Source: Candidatus Obscuribacterales bacterium
Lineage (GTDB): Bacteria > Cyanobacteriota > Vampirovibrionia > Obscuribacterales > Obscuribacteraceae
Reading direction: 5' to 3'
Length of the DNA stretch: 64,000 nt
Assembly: GCA_019747875.1 (NCBI GenBank)
Contig: JAIEQI010000048.1
Location: forward strand, 1-64,000
Position numbers and translations under genes: made by a program. Positions 8,960 through 15,430 of the stretch are shown here, piece by piece (within the stretch, counting starts at the first letter, position 1; the number at the start of each line of letters is the position of its first letter). The notes beneath the pieces were generated by a model. The model saw only the letters and a list, made by a program, of their open reading frames with translations. It was not told the DNA's origin and did no database searches.

Positions 8960-9016
8960 GGCGAACCTTCGGAGCGTCTAAAGTCAATAAGTGAATGAAA
9001 TAGGAGAATCTAAACA

Positions 9017-9904
9017 ATGCCACGAAAAGTACGGTGTGGAGTAATTCAAGCGAAGAATGAAGTGGTGGCTCCGGCTGGCGGTTCTGACAAGGCAACGATC
9101 GACAAGATCTCGAAGGCAATGCTCGATAAGCATTTGAAGATGGTCGACGAAGCAGGCAAGCAAGGCGTCCAAATCCTTTGCTTCCAAGAATTATTCAATG
9201 GACCATATTTCTGTGCAGAGCAACACCCTTGCTGGTACGAATTGGCTGAAGAAATTCCGAATGGACCTACAACCAAGGCGATGCAAGAAGCTGCGAAGAA
9301 AAACAACATGGTCATTGTTGTTCCTATATATGAAAAGGAACAAACCGGTGTTTATTACAACACAGCAGCAGTTATTGATGCCGATGGCCAATACCTGGGC
9401 AAATATCGCAAGAGCCACATTCCGCAAGTGAACCCCGGCTTCTGGGAGAAGTTCTACTTCCGTCCAGGCAATCTTGGCTATCCAGTGTTTGAAACACGAT
9501 ATGCAAAAGTCGGCGTCTACATCTGTTACGACAGGCATTTCCCGGAAGGCGCTCGCGCATTGGGACTCAATGGAGCGGAAGTAGTTTTCAATCCATCGGC
9601 TACAGTCTCCGGACTCTCAGAATACCTGTGGAAACTGGAACAGCCTGCCCACGCAGCAGCTAACGGCTACTTCATCGGCGCCATCAATAGAATCGGCACC
9701 GAAGCTCCTTGGGGCATCGGCGAGTTCTATGGCTCCAGCTATTTCTGCAATCCACGCGGCGAAATTATCGCTCAAGCTTCACGCGATAAAGAAGAGCTAC
9801 TCGTTGCAGATCTCGACCTCGATCAAATCGGTGAAGTCAGAAACACCTGGCAGTTCTACCGCGATCGTCGTCCTGAAACATACGCTGAGCTTGTGAAGCT
9901 CTAA
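9017..9904 (+). CDS. Beta-ureidopropionase (N-carbamoyl-beta-alanine amidohydrolase)
   Basis: 295 aa, nitrilase superfamily. The catalytic triad is visible: Glu58 in CFQELF, Lys132 in YRKSHIP, Cys170 in YICYDRHFPEG. The wording around each residue (FQELFNGPYFC, and GVYICYDRHFPEGAR) is that of beta-ureidopropionase/N-carbamoyl amidohydrolase, not of nitrilase or NAD synthetase. It would hydrolyse N-carbamoyl-beta-alanine to beta-alanine, ammonia and CO2 in the cytoplasm. It follows the aminotransferase after 152 bp and precedes PreT, so the last three of the pathway's steps are grouped while dihydropyrimidinase is absent. The start ATG has AGGAGAATC upstream. Confidence 0.9.
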   Translation: MPRKVRCGVIQAKNEVVAPAGGSDKATIDKISKAMLDKHLKMVDEAGKQGVQILCFQELFNGPYFCAEQHPCWYELAEEIPNGPTTKAMQEAAKKNNMVIVVPIYEKEQTGVYYNTAAVIDADGQYLGKYRKSHIPQVNPGFWEKFYFRPGNLGYPVFETRYAKVGVYICYDRHFPEGARALGLNGAEVVFNPSATVSGLSEYLWKLEQPAHAAANGYFIGAINRIGTEAPWGIGEFYGSSYFCNPRGEIIAQASRDKEELLVADLDLDQIGEVRNTWQFYRDRRPETYAELVKL

Positions 9905-9914
9905 GAATGAGCAA

Positions 9915-9995
9915 GAGATAGTCGGTGAGATCCGTCTCTATCTATCCGCGGCAAGTCCGTAGGCAGTAGGAAACGGTAATCGCGCCGACTATCTC
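9915..9995 (+). ncRNA. Candidate structured leader element upstream of preT
   Basis: GAGATAGTCGG (9915-9925) pairs perfectly with CCGACTATCTC (9985-9995), and one T-G and one G-C pair extend the stem to 13 bp. The 55-nt interior contains a small CCGT/ACGG hairpin (9957-9976) and purine-rich strands. A closing stem around a compact multi-element core is the shape of a riboswitch or protein-binding leader. An isolated AGGAGG follows (9998-10003) with no start codon, and preT begins 110 nt further on. Some wording (GGTGAGATCC, then CCGCGGCAAGT) faintly recalls cobalamin riboswitches, but the full consensus is not met. The class is unknown. Confidence 0.35.
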
Positions 9996-10104
9996 GCAGG
10001 AGGATTCTTCGTTCTTTCCTCTGAACTGGGAAAATCTAGCTCCTCTACCTTAATCCGCATTGATACAATTTAGTGTTCTCGTCTTATATTCAAAGGAAAA
10101 GCTC

Positions 10105-11523
10105 ATGGCCGAGCATTACAAACCAGTCAAATACAAAGCATGGGAGATGACTCTGGAAGAACGCTTTCAGGAATATCATCCGCCGTTGTCTGACCGAGAG
10201 GCGGTGCTTGAAGCTAACCGTTGCCTCTACTGCCACGATGCACCATGCATGGTGGCTTGTCCGACTCATATCGACATTCCGACTTTCATCCGCAAAATCG
10301 CTACGGAAAATCCGAAGGGCTCGGCAAGAACTATTTTGGAAGCGAATCTCCTCGGCGCAACTTGCTCTCGTGTTTGCCCGGTGCAAGAGCTTTGTGAAGG
10401 GGCTTGCGTTATGGAACACGATCATAAGCCTATTATGATTGGACGACTCCAAAGGTACGCGATGGATTATGCTCAGCAAAAGAACATCAAGTTCTTCCAT
10501 CAAGGTAAGCCGAACGGGTACAAGGTTGCCGTTATTGGAAGCGGCCCGGCAGGACTCTCGTGCGCCGGTGAGCTCGCAAAGCTTGGCTTCGATGTGACCT
10601 GTTATGAGAAAAACAAGATGGCTGGTGGTCTCGATACCTACGGCATCGTAGTTTTCCGTGAACCAGTTGAAGTGAGCTTGGCTGAAGTAAAAATGGTCGA
10701 GGAACTCGGCGTCAAGATGAAGACTGGAGTGACTGTCGGCAAGGACATAACCTTCAAGGAAATCGTTGACTCAAATGATGCCGTCTTTGTCGGCGTCGGA
10801 CTTGGTTCTGTTCCACCAATGGGTATTCCTGGCGAAGACTTCGAGGGTGTCGTCGATGGGTTAGATTTCATTGCTGAGACCAAAACTGAGAAGCTCGACA
10901 CCATTAAGTTTGGCAATCGTATTTGCGTTATCGGTGCCGGAAACACCGGTATCGACTGTGCCACCATCGCCAGAAGGCTCGGCTCCGAGCGGGTAACCAT
11001 CGTCTACCGCCGCTCCGAAGCCGAAATGCCGGCCTATCACTTTGAATATCTCTTCGCACTTGGTGAAGGCGTCAGCTTTATGTTCCTCACTCAGCCGGTA
11101 GAGGTTGTTGGTGCCAATGGAAAGGTTGAAGGGTTGAAGTGCATGCGCATGGACCTCGGCGAACCAGATCAATCCGGTCGCCGCGTTGCTGTTCCGAATC
11201 CAGGTTCGGAGTTCGTCATTCCGTGCGACATGATTATCACCGCCATCGGTCAGAAGAAACAATCTGATGTTATGAATGCTCTTAACGAGTTCGGTGTGAA
11301 GGCTACTCACAACGGCTACATTTCAGTCGATCCTGAAACCAACCGCACTGACAATCCAAAGATTTTTGCAGGCGGCGATTGCATACGCAGCAAAGGCGAA
11401 GCTTCGACAGTTGCAGCAGTTCAAGATGGAAAGATTGCCGCTGCCGCAATTCACATGCAGTTAGTCGGCATCCCTTCGCCCAACAAAAAGCATATTGAAC
11501 CCGTTCTTTCTCCAGTTGTATAA
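10105..11523 (+). CDS. preT: NAD-dependent dihydropyrimidine dehydrogenase, subunit PreT
   Basis: 472 aa from the ATG at 10105, which has AAAGGAAAA upstream; the longer TTG start at 10060 has none. The N-terminal domain carries two cysteine groups (C40, 43, 48, 52 and C87, 91, 97, 101) typical of the 4Fe-4S helical domain of the GltD/DPD family. An FAD-binding GSGPAG (145-150), an NAD(P)-binding GAGNTG (277-282) and a C-terminal FAGGDC complete the flavin reductase. It passes electrons from NAD(P)H to PreA, which reduces uracil and thymine to the dihydro forms (or runs in reverse). preA follows after 21 bp, supporting the assignment over a glutamate synthase small subunit. Confidence 0.92.
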   Translation: MAEHYKPVKYKAWEMTLEERFQEYHPPLSDREAVLEANRCLYCHDAPCMVACPTHIDIPTFIRKIATENPKGSARTILEANLLGATCSRVCPVQELCEGACVMEHDHKPIMIGRLQRYAMDYAQQKNIKFFHQGKPNGYKVAVIGSGPAGLSCAGELAKLGFDVTCYEKNKMAGGLDTYGIVVFREPVEVSLAEVKMVEELGVKMKTGVTVGKDITFKEIVDSNDAVFVGVGLGSVPPMGIPGEDFEGVVDGLDFIAETKTEKLDTIKFGNRICVIGAGNTGIDCATIARRLGSERVTIVYRRSEAEMPAYHFEYLFALGEGVSFMFLTQPVEVVGANGKVEGLKCMRMDLGEPDQSGRRVAVPNPGSEFVIPCDMIITAIGQKKQSDVMNALNEFGVKATHNGYISVDPETNRTDNPKIFAGGDCIRSKGEASTVAAVQDGKIAAAAIHMQLVGIPSPNKKHIEPVLSPVV

Positions 11524-11544
11524 AAAATAGAGGAGCTTACTGAG

Positions 11545-12882
11545 ATGGCAAATCTCGAAATTGATTTCTGTGGTATCAAGTCGCCAAATCCATTCTGGTT
11601 GGCTTCAGCTCCTCCGGCAAACTCCGCTTATCAGGTGCAGAAGGCATTTGAACAGGGTTGGGGCGGAGCCGTTTGGAAGACGATTGGAGCTCCGGTTCTA
11701 AACGTATGCAATCGATATGGAACCATCGATTACAAAGGTCAAAAGGTAATTGGTCTCAATAACGTTGAGCTGATCAGCGACAGACCAATCGAATTGAACT
11801 TGCGCGAAATCAAAGAGACCAAGAAAAACTTTCCAAATCACGCTGTAATTGTTTCGGTTATGGTGGAGTCAAAGAAAGAAGCCTGGCAGGAAATCGTCAA
11901 GCAAGTCGAAGAAACTGGTGCTGATGGTTTTGAACTGAACTTTGGTTGCCCTCACGGGATGTCTGAGCGCGGCATGGGTTCGGCGATGGGACAAGTCCCT
12001 GAGTACACCTGCATGGTTACCGAATGGGTGATGGAAGTTGCCACCAAGCCGGTAATTGTGAAACTGACTCCGAACATTACCGACATAGTCGTGCCTGCAA
12101 GAGCTGCCGTAAAAGGTGGTGCTTCTGCACTGTCTTTGATTAACACCATCAACAGTATCATGGGTGTTGACCTCGATTCCTTCGAAATCAAGCCCAACGT
12201 CGGTGGTAAGGGCGGACACGGCGGTTATGCCGGTCACGCCGTTAAGCCAATCGCATTGCACTTGCTCTCTGCCGTTGCAAGCGATTCCGAAGTTCAACGT
12301 GCACGGTTGCCGATCTCTGGCATCGGTGGTGTTGAAACCTGGCGCGACGCCGTTGAGTTTATGCTGCTCGGTTCTACATCAGTTCAGGTTTGCACTGCTG
12401 TAATGAAATGGGGCTTCCGAATCGTTGAAGACATGATCGATGGAATGTCGAACTGGATGGACGATAAAGGCTTCAAGACTTGCGATGAATTCATCGGCAA
12501 GTCGCTTCCGCGTATCTCCAACTTTGGTGATTTCGACCTCGGTTTCCAGACCGTAGCTCGCATCAATCCGGACAAGTGCATTCATTGCAATCTCTGCTAC
12601 ATTGCTTGCAACGACGCTGCGCACCAGTGCATCGACATGAAAACCATGCGAGTCAACGGTGATATGGCAGCCACACTGCAACCGGTTGTACGCGAAGAGG
12701 ACTGCGTTGGATGCGACTTGTGCTCCAAGGTTTGTCCGGTGGATGATTGCATAACGATGGTGCCAATCGATACAGGTCGCCCACATATCACGTGGAACGA
12801 GTTGACGAAGAAGCGCCCAGAAGTTCTCCAGTGGGACAAGATGGAAGAGTATCGCAAAGAAGCGAATATTCACATCCACTAA
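11545..12882 (+). CDS. preA: Dihydropyrimidine dehydrogenase, catalytic subunit PreA
   Basis: 445 aa. A dihydroorotate-dehydrogenase-like FMN barrel (about 1-330) contains NFGCPHGMSERGMG (132-145) and ISGIGGVETW, which bind FMN and substrate. The C-terminus holds two 4Fe-4S clusters: C345, 348, 351, 355 and C387, 390, 393, 397, the first with an extra Cys in NDAAHQC. This is the PreA arrangement. By eye, the residue aligned with the general-acid Cys of mammalian DPD is Met (SAMGQ); as far as I recall E. coli PreA also lacks that Cys, so this may be normal for bacterial enzymes. GAGGAG ribosome site upstream; translated together with preT. Confidence 0.92.
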   Translation: MANLEIDFCGIKSPNPFWLASAPPANSAYQVQKAFEQGWGGAVWKTIGAPVLNVCNRYGTIDYKGQKVIGLNNVELISDRPIELNLREIKETKKNFPNHAVIVSVMVESKKEAWQEIVKQVEETGADGFELNFGCPHGMSERGMGSAMGQVPEYTCMVTEWVMEVATKPVIVKLTPNITDIVVPARAAVKGGASALSLINTINSIMGVDLDSFEIKPNVGGKGGHGGYAGHAVKPIALHLLSAVASDSEVQRARLPISGIGGVETWRDAVEFMLLGSTSVQVCTAVMKWGFRIVEDMIDGMSNWMDDKGFKTCDEFIGKSLPRISNFGDFDLGFQTVARINPDKCIHCNLCYIACNDAAHQCIDMKTMRVNGDMAATLQPVVREEDCVGCDLCSKVCPVDDCITMVPIDTGRPHITWNELTKKRPEVLQWDKMEEYRKEANIHIH

Positions 12883-12890
12883 GTCGCTCC

Positions 12891-12924
12891 GGAGTTTGGC
12901 TGGGCTCTCGCCCTTCTCAACTCC
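12891..12924 (+). terminator. Stem-loop after preA, no T-run
   Basis: GGAGTT (12891-12896) pairs with AACTCC (12919-12924), and inside it GGGC-TCTC-GCCC (12902-12913) forms a tight hairpin. No T tract follows, so it may be an attenuator or mRNA-stabilising hairpin instead of a full terminator. The next gene is on the same strand. Confidence 0.4.
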
Positions 12925-12981
12925 TCCGCTATTTAAGTCCTGATCAGAAAGTCTGGGATCGCCTTGCAATCTCTCGATAAT

Positions 12982-14034
12982 ATGGAACAACAGCTCCTGG
13001 GGCAGGTTACGCTGCCTTCCGGCATTATGATGCTGGTTGATTTTGGATTGATGGATCTTTGGACGCATGATCGTCCACCATTGATTCCGGAGGGGATTCT
13101 CTCCGAAGATGCGCTTAGATCCGCTAATGACGGAGCTGATTTCTTCATCGACGGCTTGCACGCGCTTGAGGTGGGACGCCGGCTTGGAAGGCAACCACAT
13201 CCGCTCTACATCTACGATATTCCGCGACACGGCGTCGAGGACCTCAAAGAAAGTTTCCAACGCTTACTTGAGGAAGAAGGTCTTGAAGCCGAACTAATCG
13301 AGTTGTTTGAGCGTGTGCCACCACGCACTCGCGTTAACCAGATTCTCGAACATCGTGAAGGCATGGGCGAAGTCTTCTTCCATGGAGTCCAAGCTGTGGT
13401 GGTTTCTAACTTGCCGAAAAATCGTCCCTTATCGATTATCGCCAAGCGAATGGAGGAGGAGGAGTTCGCCGAGCATTGGAAGGAAGTAAGTCTTGTGATA
13501 GATGAAACAGCCGAGATTGCGAGCTCCAGTTTGATAGGCCATGTTGCTGTTGATCGGGCTCGTTTGATGTTCTGCGACATGAATGCCGCTGGTGCATGGT
13601 GCCACAATGACAGTATCGATGGCTTAGCTGATTTTGTCTTTTGGGGACGGGATGCTTTGCGCTTATCTCAAAAATTCAATGCACCACATTTGGAGCGCAA
13701 TGTTTATGGCTGGCAAGACCAGAAGATCCAGGAAATCGCAGAGCTAGGCATCCAGGTCCAAAAACACATCGATAAACACAGAATGGTAGTCGCTACTGAT
13801 TTCCGTCCGCATTCGGATCATTGGCGCATGCTTGAGAAGATCTATCATTCAGAACTGGAAGCTGCTGTCATCGAAGTAAACGATTCACAAGTCTGTGGTT
13901 TCATGACCAGCTGGGGCGATGGCTTCTTCCCTGTGCTCGCAGAACGAGACGGCAAAGGAAGGCTTGTCCAAATTCGCATCCACTTGGGCAACGAAGCAAC
14001 AGTTCGCGGAATGCGCCTTGTTAACCCGCGTTGA
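12982..14034 (+). CDS. DUF4241-like protein
   Basis: 350 aa, soluble. The C-terminal 60 residues (AAVIEVNDSQVCGFMTSWGDG, then FFPVLAERDGKGRLVQIRI) match the style of DUF4241, whose hallmark is a Gly-Trp/Trp-Gly-Asp-Gly turn followed by a strand pair. The N-terminal two-thirds is not recognised and includes an acidic helix (MEEEEFAEHWKEVSLVIDE). It follows preA by about 100 bp after a hairpin, so co-transcription is possible, but no role in pyrimidine breakdown can be read from it. Start uncertain: the ATG at 12982 lacks a ribosome site, and an in-frame TTG at 12964 has a weak GGGA. Confidence 0.6.
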   Translation: MEQQLLGQVTLPSGIMMLVDFGLMDLWTHDRPPLIPEGILSEDALRSANDGADFFIDGLHALEVGRRLGRQPHPLYIYDIPRHGVEDLKESFQRLLEEEGLEAELIELFERVPPRTRVNQILEHREGMGEVFFHGVQAVVVSNLPKNRPLSIIAKRMEEEEFAEHWKEVSLVIDETAEIASSSLIGHVAVDRARLMFCDMNAAGAWCHNDSIDGLADFVFWGRDALRLSQKFNAPHLERNVYGWQDQKIQEIAELGIQVQKHIDKHRMVVATDFRPHSDHWRMLEKIYHSELEAAVIEVNDSQVCGFMTSWGDGFFPVLAERDGKGRLVQIRIHLGNEATVRGMRLVNPR

Positions 14035-14637
14035 TAGTACTGTCTATGGTGGCGCTTAACTTTGAGAGGAGCTGTTGGATTTTACGCCTAGTTAAGCAAT
14101 ACAAAGAGCCATTGAAAGCCGTTGTCACTTAAAAACGAATGTTCTAACAATGTTGTTACTCCTTAAATACGCGTGAGCGTTTTAGAACATCTAACAAAAT
14201 TGTTGTCTACAAATTGATGTGTTTCGTCGAACCTCTAAATCCTTATAGAGTAAATATTTTTGGCTCTCCTAATTTTCGATTTGTTTAAGTTGTTTGTTTA
14301 TTCAAAATAGAAAGAATCACGCAAAGAAAGACGAAACTATTCAACATTTTTGTTGGAAAATCACAAAGAACGCTTCAACACATGTGTTGGAAAAGCCAGA
14401 ATTGATGCGTTTTTTCGCTAATTTTGTTCACCATGAGTATTTTGTCTTCAAAATACTCTGGAAACCATATACTTATTTGACGCAAACTGGGGCTATCGGT
14501 AATTGCGGCAGTCAAGGTTGCATGGAAGAATTAAAACAGCACCCCAAGGAAATGCTATTTAAGATTGAGTTCGGAGAGAGTGCGCGACAGATGTGCTGGG
14601 TTCAGCAGATCGCTGTTCTTTTGATGTGGAGATGTCT
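14035..14637. other. AT-rich intergenic region ahead of sigma factor
   Basis: About 600 bp rich in A+T. No convincing gene: the reading frame open from 14294 lacks a ribosome site and family, and overlaps the sigma-factor start. It holds four palindromes of the AACA/TGTT type (see 14139-14389) and is probably a complex control region for the ECF sigma gene. Confidence 0.5.
14139..14389. promoter_or_regulatory. Cluster of four related palindromes
   Basis: Sites: AACAA-TG-TTGTT (14146-14157), AACAA-AA-TTGTT (14193-14204), CAACA-TTTT-TGTTG (14342-14355) and CAACACATGTGTTG (14376-14389, perfect 14 bp). The last two are followed by GGAAAA and have centres 34 bp apart. In addition, ATGTTCTAA (14139-14147) is mirrored by TTAGAACAT (14182-14190). 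They lie 250-500 bp upstream of the sigma factor. Most likely binding sites for a dimeric regulator. Confidence 0.45.
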
Positions 14638-15261
14638 ATGAAGAGCCTTACTATAGAAAGAGTGGACTGGCGGGAACTATCTAATACAGATCTCGTGCGT
14701 TTTGCTCAGCAAAAGAATGAGCAAGCGCTTAATGAATTGCTCCGCCGGCATAAGAAGACGATCATTAACAAGCTTTATCGTTTAGCACCGGATTGGCGTG
14801 ACACTAGCGATCTCGAGCAAGAAGTGCAAATCAGAATATGGCGCTTCATCGGGCAATTGAGAAATCCGGATTCATTTCGAACATGGCTGAATCAATTGGT
14901 GGTAAACGTCTTTTATGATGAGCTGAGAAAGCGCCCGCGCGATTATCAAATCATCTCGCTTGACGAACCTTTTGCAGGTGAAACACCCGATGAGTCAGGT
15001 ACGCGAGACGTGAAAGACTGCTCCCAGCAGCCTGACGATAAACTACTGTCGGAAGAACTTTCGCAGGTGCTAGAAAAGGCAATGTCGAAAATCTCTAAGC
15101 CGTTCCGCACGGTTGCTGTTCTTCGCGATGTCGAAGGGCTCTCATACGAAGAGATTGCACAACTTACCGGAACAGAATTGGGAACCGTTAAGTCGCGAAT
15201 TGCTCGTGCTCGCATGAAGATACAAAAGCAGATTCTTCCGTATCTCCGCGAGTGCGCATAA
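14638..15261 (+). CDS. ECF-type RNA polymerase sigma factor
   Basis: 207 aa. Region 2 (about 17-100) includes RFAQQKNEQALNELLRRH and DLEQEVQIRIWRF with RTWLNQLVVNVFYDELRKR, which contact core polymerase and the -10 element. Region 4 (about 145-200) has the helix-turn-helix LSYEEIAQLTGTELGTVKSRI that reads the -35. No region 3, so ECF class. The ATG at 14638 is chosen because GTGGAG lies 7 nt ahead; upstream in-frame ATGs at 14593 and 14632 are poorly placed. No anti-sigma factor is adjacent: the neighbour is convergent. The long leader with palindromes suggests control at transcription. Confidence 0.9.
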   Translation: MKSLTIERVDWRELSNTDLVRFAQQKNEQALNELLRRHKKTIINKLYRLAPDWRDTSDLEQEVQIRIWRFIGQLRNPDSFRTWLNQLVVNVFYDELRKRPRDYQIISLDEPFAGETPDESGTRDVKDCSQQPDDKLLSEELSQVLEKAMSKISKPFRTVAVLRDVEGLSYEEIAQLTGTELGTVKSRIARARMKIQKQILPYLRECA

Positions 15262-15363
15262 TATTCAACAGCGAGGAGCCGGGGGGCTTCCTCCCCTTAT
15301 TGCCGTAGCGAACGGTAGTCTGTGAATTGCCAAATTATTTGGCGCGATCGACAACATGGGTTT

Positions 15364-15399
15364 AAAAAAAGGGCCGGCTAAGCCACAACTAGCCGGCCC
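15364..15399. terminator. Strong terminator between convergent genes
   Basis: GGGCCGGCTA (15371-15380) and TAGCCGGCCC (15390-15399) form a 10-bp perfect stem with a 9-nt loop. On the minus strand a run of seven T follows (15370-15364), making a strong terminator for the gene at 15431-18259. On the plus strand the tail is only ATATATTTTA, so it may also serve the sigma gene, less efficiently. Confidence 0.85.
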
Positions 15400-15430
15400 A
15401 TATATTTTATTGGCATAGCCTTCCAAACTA

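Noticed and set aside
9915..9995. Cobalamin riboswitch
   Set aside because: Two phrases resemble the consensus, but the B12 box (GCCACTG) and the standard order are missing, and the downstream genes are not B12-related.
12379..13260. 293-codon minus-strand frame
   Set aside because: It lies opposite preA and the following gene, both well supported; its peptide shows no domain.
14294..14641. 115-codon plus-strand frame ahead of the sigma factor
   Set aside because: No ribosome site, AT-rich composition unlike neighbours, overlaps the palindromes and the sigma-factor start.
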